This document shows positions 51,212-59,840 of a DNA stretch of 64,000 nt, in pieces; within the stretch, counting starts at the first letter, position 1, and each line of letters begins with the position of its first letter. The notes beneath the pieces are model-generated. The model was given only the letters and a program-made list of their open reading frames with translations. It searched no databases and was not told the origin of the DNA. The translations under genes were made by a program, and so were the position numbers. This DNA comes from Paracoccus sp. S-4012 (lineage in GTDB: Bacteria > Pseudomonadota > Alphaproteobacteria > Rhodobacterales > Rhodobacteraceae), in assembly GCF_009674885.1 (NCBI RefSeq), contig NZ_WKKA01000005.1, positions 186,001 through 250,000 of the forward strand, written 5' to 3'.

Positions 51212-52549
51212 ATGCTTAAGCATCTTCTTGGCACGGCGGCATTCGCCACCCTGATCGCCACGGGCGCCTACGCGCAGAACAACAACAACGTGACCGACAC
51301 GCCCCCCGAGGCCGCCGCTGACGCGGTTGGCAATGCGGTCTCCGATACGGTCGGGGACGCGGTCGACGCCGATAACGTCGACCAGGACGCCGAGGCGGGC
51401 GCGGTTTCGCCGGCATCACCCGCGGGCCAGGAAGGCACCCCTGACCAGAGCACCGCGCCCGCCGGCGACGCCGCTGCCGTGACGACCGCTCCGGCCGCCG
51501 GCACCGCTCCGGTCGCTGGCGCCGCCACGACGACCGACTCGACCACGGCCCCGGCCGTCGGCACGACCGCGGTTCCCGGCGGCGGCGAGGTGGTCGTGCA
51601 GCAGGCCGAGCCCGTCGTGGACGTGACCGTCCCCGAGCCGGAGGTCAAGGTGGAGCAGGGCGCACCGCAGATCTCGGTCGAGCAGCCCGAACCGACCGTC
51701 ACCGTGACCCAGGCCCCGCCGACCGTCGACGTGCAGGAATGCGCGCCGACGATCACCGTGACGCAAGCGCAGCCCACCGTCACCGTGAACATCCCGCAGC
51801 CGGTCGTGTCGGTGCAACTGCCCGACCCGGTCGTGACCGTGGGCCAGACCCAGCCGCAGGTGAGCGTCACCACGCCCGAGCCGGTGGTGAGCTTCGTCCA
51901 GCCCGAGCCGCGGGTCGTGGTCGAGGACGCCCAGGCCCAGGTCAACGTGACGGGCGCCGAGGCCAACGTGCAGATCTCGACCGCCGATGCCGCCGAGGTC
52001 GCGATCACGACGGCCGAGCCCGATGTGCAGGTCCAGGAAACCGGTGAGGCCCAGGTCAACGTGACCGAAGCCGATGCTCAGGTGAATGTCGAGGAAGCCG
52101 GGGAGGCCCAGGTCGCGGTCCAGCAGAGCGACGCCGCGGTCAACGTGACCCCCGGCCAGGCGGTCGTCGCGACCGATGCCACCGCTCCCGCTACCGGCAC
52201 TGCCGCGACCACCACCGTCGCGCCGGTGATGGCCACCGATGTCGTGGTCCGCGAGGGCTACGAGCTTGTTCCGGCCGACGCGCTCACCGTTGACGAGATC
52301 CAGGGCGCGCCGGTTTATGCCGCGGACGACGAGCATATCGGCGACATCAACGACGCCGTGGTGAGTGCCGACGGCCAGATCGAGCAGATCGTGGTCGGCG
52401 TCGGTGGCTTCCTCGGGATCGGCGAGCGTAACGTGGCCTATCCCTTCGACCAAGTCTCGTTCCAGCGTCAGGCGGACGGCTCGGACCTGCGCGCCTATGT
52501 CGGCACCACGGGCGCGGACGTGCAGAACCTGCCGCCCTACGAGAACTGA
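51212..52549 (+). CDS. Exported nonapeptide-repeat protein with PRC-barrel domain
   Basis: A protein of 445 residues. Signal peptide (residues 1-22, ending AYAQ), an Ala/Thr-rich low-complexity part (23-130), then about 20 tandem nine-residue repeats of pattern P-x-V-x-V-x-x-x-x (residues about 134-319; later copies have Ala for Pro), then a PRC-barrel domain (about 350-435; GAPVYAADDEHIGDINDAV, IVVGVGGFLGIGERNVAYP). The repeats suggest an extended beta structure in the periplasm. There is a lone cysteine at about residue 177. A rho-independent terminator follows. Confidence 0.85.
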   Translation: MLKHLLGTAAFATLIATGAYAQNNNNVTDTPPEAAADAVGNAVSDTVGDAVDADNVDQDAEAGAVSPASPAGQEGTPDQSTAPAGDAAAVTTAPAAGTAPVAGAATTTDSTTAPAVGTTAVPGGGEVVVQQAEPVVDVTVPEPEVKVEQGAPQISVEQPEPTVTVTQAPPTVDVQECAPTITVTQAQPTVTVNIPQPVVSVQLPDPVVTVGQTQPQVSVTTPEPVVSFVQPEPRVVVEDAQAQVNVTGAEANVQISTADAAEVAITTAEPDVQVQETGEAQVNVTEADAQVNVEEAGEAQVAVQQSDAAVNVTPGQAVVATDATAPATGTAATTTVAPVMATDVVVREGYELVPADALTVDEIQGAPVYAADDEHIGDINDAVVSADGQIEQIVVGVGGFLGIGERNVAYPFDQVSFQRQADGSDLRAYVGTTGADVQNLPPYEN

Positions 52550-52572
52550 TCCCGTCCTCCCTCAGGATCACC

Positions 52573-52603
52573 ACGGCCCGCGCATCCCGCGCGGGCCGTT
52601 TTT
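52573..52603 (+). terminator. Rho-independent terminator after the PRC-barrel gene
   Basis: A GC-rich perfect stem ACGGCCCGCGC / GCGCGGGCCGT (52573-52583 and 52589-52599) with a five-base loop, followed by TTTTT (52599-52603). It lies 24 bases after the stop and is the clearest terminator in the window. Confidence 0.88.
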
Positions 52604-52701
52604 CTTCGCGCTCGCCACCGCCTCGGACGATCCGGCCTTGACGCCCCGCAGGGCTTTCCGTAAGTCCCCGTCACCTCGGAGGCGATCCGGGGGTGGTCTG
52701 C

Positions 52702-52778
52702 GCGGTTGTAGCTCAGTTGGTTAGAGTACCGGCCTGTCACGCCGGGGGTCGCGGGTTCGAGCCCCGTCAACCGCGCCA
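52702..52778 (+). tRNA. tRNA-Asp (anticodon GTC), copy 1
   Basis: A 77-base cloverleaf with CCA encoded: acceptor GCGGTTG pairing with CAACCGC, anticodon loop CTGTCAC between CCGGC and GCCGG, T-loop GTTCGAG. Discriminator G and CCA end at 52778. Confidence 0.96.
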
Positions 52779-52804
52779 CCACCACATGTCGCCACGGGAA
52801 GCGC

Positions 52805-52881
52805 GCGGTTGTAGCTCAGTCGGTTAGAGTACCGGCCTGTCACGCCGGGGGTCGCGGGTTCGAGCCCCGTCAACCGCGCCA
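52805..52881 (+). tRNA. tRNA-Asp (anticodon GTC), copy 2
   Basis: A second tRNA-Asp 26 bases downstream, identical in the acceptor, anticodon and T-arms and differing at one D-loop base (TCGG instead of TTGG). CCA is encoded. The two are probably transcribed together. Confidence 0.96.
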
Positions 52882-52936
52882 CCCTCCCCCTGCGATTTGC
52901 ATGTCAACGTGTCCGATCCTCACGCGGCGTCGCGCG

Positions 52937-52948
52937 GCGCAGCTGCGC
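52937..52948. promoter_or_regulatory. Palindrome upstream of the gentisate operon
   Basis: A perfect 12-base palindrome GCGCAGCTGCGC about 110 bases before the dioxygenase start, between tRNA-Asp and the operon. It could be a regulator site (a GntR-type regulator ends the operon) or chance in GC-rich DNA. Confidence 0.3.
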
Positions 52949-52992
52949 GTTCACCGCGTTGTTGCGTGGCGCATGATTTTGGACAAAGAGCC

Positions 52993-53021
52993 TTGCTTTC
53001 GAAAATCCTCGCCGATAACTT
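52993..53021 (+). promoter_or_regulatory. Candidate promoter for the gentisate operon
   Basis: TTGCTT (52993-52998), a 17-base spacer and TAACTT (53016-53021), 34 bases before the ATG, in a locally AT-richer stretch. A ribosome site GAGAGGGGAAGG follows. Tentative. Confidence 0.4.
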
Positions 53022-53055
53022 TGCGGCGAACACTCGGGAGAGGGGAAGGCACATC

Positions 53056-54174
53056 ATGGCGCGCGAGAACTATCGCGAGGACGTCGCCGGCCGCGCGAAC
53101 GTCGAGGACACGCCCGAACTGCTGGCCTATTACGACGAGCTCGAGAGGCTCGAGGCGGGCGCGCTCTGGACCGTGGCGAACAAGATCGAGCCTTGGCAGC
53201 CCGCCTCGGCTTCCAAGCCCGTCCTCTGGCGCTACCGCGACCTGCGCGAGCATGTGCTGCGCTCGGTCGATCTGGTCACGCCCGAGAAGGCGGGCCGCCG
53301 GGTGATCTATCTCAACAACCCGGGCCGGCAGGAGGTCTCGGCGGCGGTCGGCTGGCTCTATTCCGGCCTGCAGGTCATGCAACCGGGCGAGGTCGCCTCG
53401 GCCCATGCCCATTCCGCCTCGGCGCTGCGCTTCATCATGGAAGGCGCAGGCGCCTACACGATCGTCGATGGCCACAAGATGACGCTCGGCGCCAACGACT
53501 TCGTGCTGACCCCGAACGGCACCTGGCACGAGCATGGCGTTTCCGAGGACGGCGAGCCCTGCATCTGGCAGGACGGCCTCGACATCCCGCTGATGAACGC
53601 CCTCGAGGCGAACTTCTATGTCGTCCACCCCGAGTTGCAGCAGGCGGTGGGGCATCCGGTGAACTCGATGCCCGCGGCCTGGGGCAATCCCGGCCTGCTG
53701 CCGGCCGGCGAGACCTGGACCAAGCCCTACTCGCCGCTGCTGAAGTATGAGTGGACCCGCACCTACGACGCGCTGACGCGCTATTCGGAGGTCACGGACG
53801 GCTCGGATTTCGACGGCGTGATGATGAACTACATCAACCCCGTGAGCGGCGGGCCGGTGATGCAGACCATCGGCGCCTCGATGCAGATGCTGCGGCCGGG
53901 CGAGAAGACCCGCGCGCATCGCCATACCGGCAGCTTCCTCTACCAGTGCGCCAAGGGCCGGGGCTATTCGATCATCAACGGCAAACGCTTCGACTGGCAG
54001 GAGCGCGACATCTTCTGCGTCCCCTCATGGGCCTGGCACGAGCATGCCAACGCCTCGGACAGCGAGGATGCGTGCCTGTTCGCCTTCAACGACATGCCGG
54101 TGATGAACGCCCTCGGCCTCTATCGCGAGGAAGCCTTCGGCGAGAACGGCGGCCAGCAACCCATCCTGACCTGA
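53056..54174 (+). CDS. gtdA: Gentisate 1,2-dioxygenase
   Basis: A bicupin of 372 residues. N-terminal cupin metal motif AHAHSASALRFIMEG (about residues 117-131) and C-terminal cupin RAHRHTGSFLYQC (about 288-300), matching ring-cleaving gentisate dioxygenases that open 2,5-dihydroxybenzoate to maleylpyruvate with Fe(II). Related salicylate or 1-hydroxy-2-naphthoate dioxygenases are possible. It is the first gene of an operon with a fumarylacetoacetate-hydrolase-type gene ten bases on. Confidence 0.9.
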   Translation: MARENYREDVAGRANVEDTPELLAYYDELERLEAGALWTVANKIEPWQPASASKPVLWRYRDLREHVLRSVDLVTPEKAGRRVIYLNNPGRQEVSAAVGWLYSGLQVMQPGEVASAHAHSASALRFIMEGAGAYTIVDGHKMTLGANDFVLTPNGTWHEHGVSEDGEPCIWQDGLDIPLMNALEANFYVVHPELQQAVGHPVNSMPAAWGNPGLLPAGETWTKPYSPLLKYEWTRTYDALTRYSEVTDGSDFDGVMMNYINPVSGGPVMQTIGASMQMLRPGEKTRAHRHTGSFLYQCAKGRGYSIINGKRFDWQERDIFCVPSWAWHEHANASDSEDACLFAFNDMPVMNALGLYREEAFGENGGQQPILT

Positions 54175-54184
54175 AGGAAGCGAC

Positions 54185-55096
54185 ATGCGCCTTGTGACCT
54201 ACCGCAGCGGCATCGAGGCCGCGGCACGCCTCGGGGTGGTCGAGAATGACCTCGTGATCGACGTCGAGCTGCTCGGCGAGGCTGCGGGTGTGGCCATGCC
54301 CGACTCGATGCTGGACCTGATCGACCTCGGGCCGACCGCGCTCGACACCCTGCGCGAGCTGCTGGAGGAGAGCCGCGGCCGCCTCGTGCCGGGGGTGGCG
54401 CTGCCGCTCGTGGACGTGAAGCTGCTGGCGCCGATCCCCCGGCCGCGGAAGAACATCTTCGGCATCGGCCTGAACTATGTCGAGCATATCGCGGAATCCG
54501 CGCGCACCCTCGACACCTCGAAGGACCTGCCGAAGCAGCCGATCATCTTCACCAAGCCGCCGACCACCGTCATCGGCCCCGGCGAGGCGATCGAGCATAA
54601 CGCGAAGATCACCCAGCAGCTCGACTGGGAGGTGGAACTGGCCGTCATCATCGGCCGCACCGCGCGGCGCATCGACGAGGCCGACGCGCTCTCGCATGTC
54701 TTCGGCTACAGCGTGATGATCGACGTGAGCGCGCGCGACAACCGCCGCGCCGGCCAGTGGGTCTATTCCAAGGGCATGGACACCTACGCCCCCTTCGGCC
54801 CCTGCATCGTGACCGCCGACGAGATCCCCGACCCGCAGGCGCTCGACCTGTGGCTGACCGTGAACGGCGAGGAGAAGCAGCGCTCGAACACCCGGCACAT
54901 GCTCTTCAACGTGGCGCATCTGGTGGCGGATATCAGCGCCGGGATCACGCTCGAGCCCGGCGACATCATCGCCAGCGGCACGCCGGACGGCGTCGGCGCG
55001 GGGCGCGAGCCGCAGGAATGGCTCTGGCCCGGCGACGTGGTCGTCGCCTGCGTCGAGGGGATCGGCACCATTCGCCACCCCGTCGTGGCCGTCTGA
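54185..55096 (+). CDS. Fumarylacetoacetate hydrolase family protein (fumarylpyruvate/maleylpyruvate hydrolase)
   Basis: A protein of 303 residues with the FAH metal site: EVELAVIIG (Glu) and IDVSARD (Asp), plus NYVEHIAES and SGTPDGVG. Beside gentisate dioxygenase it most likely hydrolyses fumarylpyruvate, or maleylpyruvate directly, to fumarate or malate and pyruvate. No maleylpyruvate isomerase is in the window. GAAGGAAG ribosome site. Confidence 0.88.
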   Translation: MRLVTYRSGIEAAARLGVVENDLVIDVELLGEAAGVAMPDSMLDLIDLGPTALDTLRELLEESRGRLVPGVALPLVDVKLLAPIPRPRKNIFGIGLNYVEHIAESARTLDTSKDLPKQPIIFTKPPTTVIGPGEAIEHNAKITQQLDWEVELAVIIGRTARRIDEADALSHVFGYSVMIDVSARDNRRAGQWVYSKGMDTYAPFGPCIVTADEIPDPQALDLWLTVNGEEKQRSNTRHMLFNVAHLVADISAGITLEPGDIIASGTPDGVGAGREPQEWLWPGDVVVACVEGIGTIRHPVVAV

Positions 55097-55108
55097 GGGG
55101 AGGCCCCC

Positions 55109-56050
55109 ATGAAGCCCTGGAAAGCCGCCGTCGCCCAGCTCGCCTCGGTCCCCGACGATCCCGCCGCCTCGGCCCGCAAGGCCGCCGACGCGATCCGCAA
55201 GGCGGGTGCCGAGGGCGCGAGCCTGATCGTCTTCCCCGAGGCCTTCATCGGCGGCTATCCCAAGGGCGCCTCCTTCGGCGCACCCATCGGCATGCGCCGC
55301 CCTGAGGGCCGCGAGGCCTTCCGCCGCTACCACGAGGCCGCCATCGACCTCGGCGGCGAGGAGGTGGCGATCCTCGCGGAAGCCACCGCCGCCACCGGCA
55401 TCTTCGCCGTCATGGGCGTGATCGAGCGCGACGGCGGCACCCTCTACTGCACCGTCCTCTATCTCGACGGCGCGAAGGGGCTGATCGGCAAGCACCGCAA
55501 GCTGATGCCCACCGCGGGCGAGCGGCTGATCTGGGGTTTCGGCGACGGCTCGACCATGCCGGTCTTCGAGACGCCGCTCGGCCGGGTAGGCGCGGTGATC
55601 TGCTGGGAGAACTACATGCCCATGCTGCGGATGCACATGTATTCGCAGGGCGTCGGCATCTACTGCGCGCCCACCGCCGACGACCGCGACACCTGGCTGC
55701 CGACGATGCAGCACATCGCCCTCGAAGGCCGCTGCTTCGTGCTGACCGCCTGCCAGCACATCACCCGCGGCGCCTATTCGGCCGAGCACGAATCGGCCCT
55801 CGGCGACGAGGGCGGGACGGTGATGATGCGCGGCGGCAGCGCCATCGTGGACCCGCTGGGCCGGGTGCTGGCCGGGCCGGATTTCTCGGGCGAGACGATC
55901 CTCTATGCCGAGATCGACCCCGACCAGATCCTGCGCGGCAAGTTCGACTTCGACGTGGCCGGCCACTACTCGCGCCCCGACGTGTTCCGCCTGACGGTGG
56001 ACGACCGGCCGAAGGCGCCGGTGGCGGTGCTCTCGGCTGCGGACCCCTGA
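55109..56050 (+). CDS. Nitrilase family protein
   Basis: A protein of 313 residues of the carbon-nitrogen hydrolase superfamily. The catalytic triad is E44 (FPEAF), K131 (HRKLMPT) and C165 (VICWENYMP). The CWENYMP text and the length of about 310 match true nitrilases (branch 1) that turn nitriles into acids and ammonia, more than amidases. Twelve bases after the FAH-type gene. The substrate is unknown; an aromatic nitrile feeding into the ring-cleavage path is a reasonable guess. Confidence 0.88.
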   Translation: MKPWKAAVAQLASVPDDPAASARKAADAIRKAGAEGASLIVFPEAFIGGYPKGASFGAPIGMRRPEGREAFRRYHEAAIDLGGEEVAILAEATAATGIFAVMGVIERDGGTLYCTVLYLDGAKGLIGKHRKLMPTAGERLIWGFGDGSTMPVFETPLGRVGAVICWENYMPMLRMHMYSQGVGIYCAPTADDRDTWLPTMQHIALEGRCFVLTACQHITRGAYSAEHESALGDEGGTVMMRGGSAIVDPLGRVLAGPDFSGETILYAEIDPDQILRGKFDFDVAGHYSRPDVFRLTVDDRPKAPVAVLSAADP

Positions 56051-56051
56051 C

Positions 56052-56684
56052 ATGCTCTTCGACCTGGAGACGCTGACGGCGCAGGAGGCCTACAAGGTGC
56101 TGTCCGCCTTGATCGTGCCGCGTCCGATCGCCTGGATCACCAGCCTGTCGCCCGAGGGCGTCCGCAACGCGGCGCCCTACAGCTTCTTCAACATGATGGG
56201 GCCGAACCCGCCCACCGTCGCCATCGGCCTGATGCCCGCCGAGGGGCGGCTGAAGGACAGCGCCCGCAACATCCTCGAGACGGCCGAGTTCGTCGTGAAC
56301 CTCGTGGACGAGGCGAACGCCGCGGCCATGAACGAAACCTGCATCGACGCGCCGCCCGACGTGGACGAGTTGGCCCTCGCCGGGCTGGAGACAGCCGAGT
56401 CGCGCTCCGTCCTCCCGCCCCGGATCGCCAGTGCGCCAGTGTCGCTGGAATGCCGGATGCTGACCTCGCTGGTGACGGGGCCGTTGCAGACCATCGTGAT
56501 CGGACGCGTCCTCTGCGCGCATATCGCGGACCGCTACGTGCTGGACGCCGGGCGCTGCTACATCGACACCGTGGGACTCAGCCTGATCGGGCGGATGCAC
56601 GGCAGCGGCGGCTATGTCCGCAGCACCGACCGCTTCCAGATGGAGCGCCCGACCTGGGCGGCGCGGCAGGAGGCAACAGGATGA
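56052..56684 (+). CDS. Flavin reductase family protein
   Basis: An FMN-binding split-barrel protein of 210 residues. Typical text is VPRPIAWITSLSPEGVRNAAPYSFFNMMG (about residues 22-50, shown here in full only as pieces VPRPIAWITS and APYSFFNMMG). It may reduce FMN for a monooxygenase encoded elsewhere, or act alone. The start is one base after the nitrilase stop and its end overlaps the GntR gene, so it is part of the operon. Confidence 0.85.
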   Translation: MLFDLETLTAQEAYKVLSALIVPRPIAWITSLSPEGVRNAAPYSFFNMMGPNPPTVAIGLMPAEGRLKDSARNILETAEFVVNLVDEANAAAMNETCIDAPPDVDELALAGLETAESRSVLPPRIASAPVSLECRMLTSLVTGPLQTIVIGRVLCAHIADRYVLDAGRCYIDTVGLSLIGRMHGSGGYVRSTDRFQMERPTWAARQEATG

Positions 56685-57343
56685 CGCTGGCCGAAAGCAC
56701 TTATCACAGCCTGCGCGACGACATCCTGCGCGGCCGCCTGCTGCCCGACCAGCCGCTGCGGCTGGAGTTCCTGAAATCCCGCTACGGCACCAGCTTCTCG
56801 CCGCTTCGCGAGGCGCTGAACCGGTTGCAGGCCGAGCGTCTCGTGGTGAACGGGCCGGGCCGCGGCTTCGTCGTCTCGCCGGTCTCGCCGGCCGAGCTCT
56901 GGGACGCGATGGAGGTGCGCATCCTGATCGAGGCCGAGGCGCTGCGCCGCGCCATCGCCCGCGGCGACGACGCCTGGGAGGCGGAGGTGGTGGCCACCTT
57001 CCACGCGCTCGACCTCCTGTCGCGGCGGCTCGACGGGGCCGAGGCGGCGGCCGACGCGGACCTTGCGGAGCTGGAGGCCCGGCACCGTGACTTCCACCTC
57101 GCGCTGCTCCGCGCCTGCGGCTCGCCGCGGCTGCTCGACCTCTTCCACCAGCTCCACGCCGAGACGCAGCGCTACCGCCTGCTGACCTTCACGCCGGCCC
57201 GCGGCAGGACCCGCCGCGACGTGTCGAGGGAGCATCGCGAGATCATGCACGCCACGCTGGATCGGCGCGAGGACGAGGCCGTGGAGTTGCTGACCGCCCA
57301 TTACCGCCGCACGGCAGAGGCGATCCACCCGCTCGAAGCCTAG
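56681..57343 (+). CDS. GntR-family (FadR/FCD-type) transcriptional regulator
   Basis: A protein of 220 residues. Residues 1-70 hold the winged helix (LRDDILRGRLLPDQPLRLE, RYGTSFSPLREALNRL, and AERLVVNGPGRGFVV). The C-terminal part is an FCD ligand domain with a metal-type HRDFHLALLRACGSPRL and SREHREIM. It probably controls the upstream operon. The ATG overlaps the flavin reductase stop; its stop overlaps the convergent oxidoreductase stop by three bases. Confidence 0.9.
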   Translation: MTLAESTYHSLRDDILRGRLLPDQPLRLEFLKSRYGTSFSPLREALNRLQAERLVVNGPGRGFVVSPVSPAELWDAMEVRILIEAEALRRAIARGDDAWEAEVVATFHALDLLSRRLDGAEAAADADLAELEARHRDFHLALLRACGSPRLLDLFHQLHAETQRYRLLTFTPARGRTRRDVSREHREIMHATLDRREDEAVELLTAHYRRTAEAIHPLEA

Positions 57344-58467
57344 GCCAGCGCCGAGGCGGCGCCGTGCTGATCCCACTGGCTGTCGGGCACGATCACCAGC
57401 TTGCCGAGGAAATCCGCGCCGCGGTCGGCAAACCGCGCCTCGGCCTCGCGCAACTGCGAAAGTCGCATTGTCCCGGCGAGGATCGGCCGGAGGCGTCCCT
57501 CGCGAATCCAGCCGACGAGCCGCCCTGCCTCCGCGCGCGTGCCATGCGAGACGCCGAAGATCTGGACCTGGTTGAGATAGATCAGCGCCCAGGGGATGCG
57601 CGTCACCGCGCCAGCCGAGGCTCCGGCGATGGAGAGTCGCGGGGGCGTTCGGCGCGCGCGCAGGTCGCGGCACATGAGCTCGATCAGCCGCGGCGTCATC
57701 TCGCCGCCGACGAGGTCCATGACTGCGTCGACCCCCGCGCTGCCGGCCGCATCGGGCCAGTCCGACCGCGAGCGGTCGATCACCGAAGCGGCACCGAGGC
57801 CCAGCAGGCCCGCCTCCTTGCCGGGGCTGGCAAGGGCGTGGGGCACCGCGCCCAGCACCCGGCAGAGCTGGATCAGCGCCGCGCCGACCCCGCCGCTTGC
57901 GCCGGTGACCAGCACATGCTCGCCCTCCGCGACCCCGGCCGAGGTCAGCATGTGCAGCGCCGTCTGCCACGAGCACATGCCGAGCGTCGCCAGTTCGGCA
58001 TCGGTCAGCGCGCCCGCGACGGCGTGGAACTGGTCGGACGGGAACACCCCGTATTCCGCAAAGCCTCCGTCCGCCCCGTGACCGTAGTAGTCCGGCGCGA
58101 GGTTCAGGTCGGGCTGCGCGTCGGGGTAGATGTTGAAGTCCAGCAGCCCCCGCTCGCCGATCCGGGCGGCGTCCACGCCCTCGCCCACGGCGGCGACGCG
58201 GCCGACCACGTCCGCCCCCTGGATGCGCGGAAAGCGCAGCGTGTCGCCCGCCATTGCGAAGGACGCCACCGCCGCGTCATCGCGCGTGGAATAGAGCCCC
58301 TCGCGCACCTTGCGGTCGGTGTTGTTCTTCGCGGTGGCGGTGATGCGGACCAGCACCTCGCCCGGTCCCGGCCTCGGCACCGGCCAGTCGCTGCGGATAT
58401 CCAGCATCTCGGGGCCGCCATGCCCGGTCAGCACGGCGGCCTGCATCGTGGCGGGGAGGTCAGCCAC
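57340..58467 (-). CDS. MDR-family NAD(P)H:quinone oxidoreductase-like protein
   Basis: A zinc-independent medium-chain dehydrogenase of 375 residues. GroES-like N-terminal domain with [18 protein letters not shown], nucleotide-binding [21 protein letters not shown] (about 190-210). There is no structural zinc cluster of cysteines. It is the last gene of the ectoine-degradation operon by position, overlapping doeD by eight bases. Its role in ectoine catabolism is not known. It shares its stop region with the gntR gene. Confidence 0.85.
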   Translation of the reverse strand: MADLPATMQAAVLTGHGGPEMLDIRSDWPVPRPGPGEVLVRITATAKNNTDRKVREGLYSTRDDAAVASFAMAGDTLRFPRIQGADVVGRVAAVGEGVDAARIGERGLLDFNIYPDAQPDLNLAPDYYGHGADGGFAEYGVFPSDQFHAVAGALTDAELATLGMCSWQTALHMLTSAGVAEGEHVLVTGASGGVGAALIQLCRVLGAVPHALASPGKEAGLLGLGAASVIDRSRSDWPDAAGSAGVDAVMDLVGGEMTPRLIELMCRDLRARRTPPRLSIAGASAGAVTRIPWALIYLNQVQIFGVSHGTRAEAGRLVGWIREGRLRPILAGTMRLSQLREAEARFADRGADFLGKLVIVPDSQWDQHGAASALA

Positions 58468-59830
58468 AGACTTCCCGCACCGCTTCGGCCGTCGCGCCGA
58501 CGATGGTGTCGGCCTCGGCCCGCGTGAGGCAGAGCGGCGGCGCGAAGCCGAGGATATCGCCCTGCGGCATCGCCCGCGCGATCACGCCCCGGCGCAGCAT
58601 CGCCGCGGCGACCTTGGCCCCGGTGCCCTCGGAGCTGTCGAAGAACACGCGGCCGTCGCGGTCCTTCACCAGTTCGACCGCGCAGAGCATCCCCTCCCCG
58701 CGGATGTCCCCGACATTCGGGTGGTCGCCAAAGGCCGCCCGCATCTGCTGGTTCAGATAGGCGCCCACGGTCCCGGCGTTCTCCACCAGACCAAGCGAGT
58801 CGATCAGCTTCAGGTTCGCCACCCCCGCCGCCGCGCCGATCGGATGCGCCGAATAGGTCCAGCCATGCCCCAGCACCCCATTTTCGTCCGTGCCCTGCAT
58901 CAGCACGTCCCACATCCGTTGCCCCACGATGCTGCCCGAGAGCGGCGCATAGGCCGAGGTCAGGCCCTTGGCGCAGGTGATGAGGTCGGGCCGCATCCCG
59001 TAGTGGTCCGAGCCGAACATGGACCCGAGGCGACCGAAGCCAGTCACCACCTCATCCGCGATCAGCAGGATGTCGTGGCGGTCCAGCACCGCCTGGATCG
59101 CCTGCCAGTAGCCCTCGGGCGGCGGCACGATGCCGCCGGTGCCCAGGACCGGCTCGCCGATGAAGGCAGCGATGGTATCGGCGCCCTCCTGCGCGATCAG
59201 TTTTTCGAGCGCGTCCGCGCAATAGGCCACGAACTCCGCCTCGGACATCGAGAGGTCAGGGCGACGGTAGTAGTAGGGCGCCTCGGTGTGGATCACCTGC
59301 GCGAGCGGCAGGTCGAACTTCCTGTGGAACAGCTCGAGCCCGGTCAGCGAGCCCGTCATCAGGCCCGAGCCATGATAGCCTCGCCAGCGGCTGATTATCT
59401 TCTTCTTCTGCGGCAGCCCGCGGATGTTGTTGTAATACCAGACCAGCTTGATGTTGGTCTCGTTCGCGTCAGACCCCGACAGCCCGAAATAGACCCGCGC
59501 CATCCCCTCGGGGGCGCGGTCCATCACCATCTTGGCAAGCGTGATCGACGCCTCGGAGCCGTGCCCGGCATAGGCATGGTAATAGGCCAGCTCGCGCGCC
59601 TGCTCGGCGATGGCCTCCGCGATCTCGGACCGGCCATAACCCACGTTGACGCAATAGAGCCCCGCGAAGCCGTCCAGCAGCCGGTTGCCGTCGCGGTCCG
59701 TGATGTGACAGCCCTCGCCGCCGGTCACGATCCGCTGCGCCCCCTCGCCGCGCGCGAATTGCGCGAGGTGGGTCGAGGGGTGGAAGAAGCTCTCGCGGTC
59801 CCAGCGGGCGAGTTCGTCATTCGTCAGCAT
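58460..59830 (-). CDS. doeD: Diaminobutyrate aminotransferase of ectoine catabolism (DoeD/Atf type)
   Basis: A class III PLP aminotransferase of 456 residues. The PLP lysine is in [17 protein letters not shown], the acidic partner in [15 protein letters not shown] and the phosphate loop in [12 protein letters not shown]. By context it converts 2,4-diaminobutyrate to aspartate semialdehyde, the next substrate of DoeC. The substrate is inferred from the operon. The ATG at 59828-59830 is ten bases after doeC. Confidence 0.85.
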   Translation of the reverse strand: MLTNDELARWDRESFFHPSTHLAQFARGEGAQRIVTGGEGCHITDRDGNRLLDGFAGLYCVNVGYGRSEIAEAIAEQARELAYYHAYAGHGSEASITLAKMVMDRAPEGMARVYFGLSGSDANETNIKLVWYYNNIRGLPQKKKIISRWRGYHGSGLMTGSLTGLELFHRKFDLPLAQVIHTEAPYYYRRPDLSMSEAEFVAYCADALEKLIAQEGADTIAAFIGEPVLGTGGIVPPPEGYWQAIQAVLDRHDILLIADEVVTGFGRLGSMFGSDHYGMRPDLITCAKGLTSAYAPLSGSIVGQRMWDVLMQGTDENGVLGHGWTYSAHPIGAAAGVANLKLIDSLGLVENAGTVGAYLNQQMRAAFGDHPNVGDIRGEGMLCAVELVKDRDGRVFFDSSEGTGAKVAAAMLRRGVIARAMPQGDILGFAPPLCLTRAEADTIVGATAEAVREVCG

Positions 59831-59840
59831 CAGATGTTCC

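Noticed and set aside
52702..52881. Tandem tRNA pair as phage att duplication
   Set aside because: Both copies are complete, functional-looking genes with no integrase or phage genes nearby.
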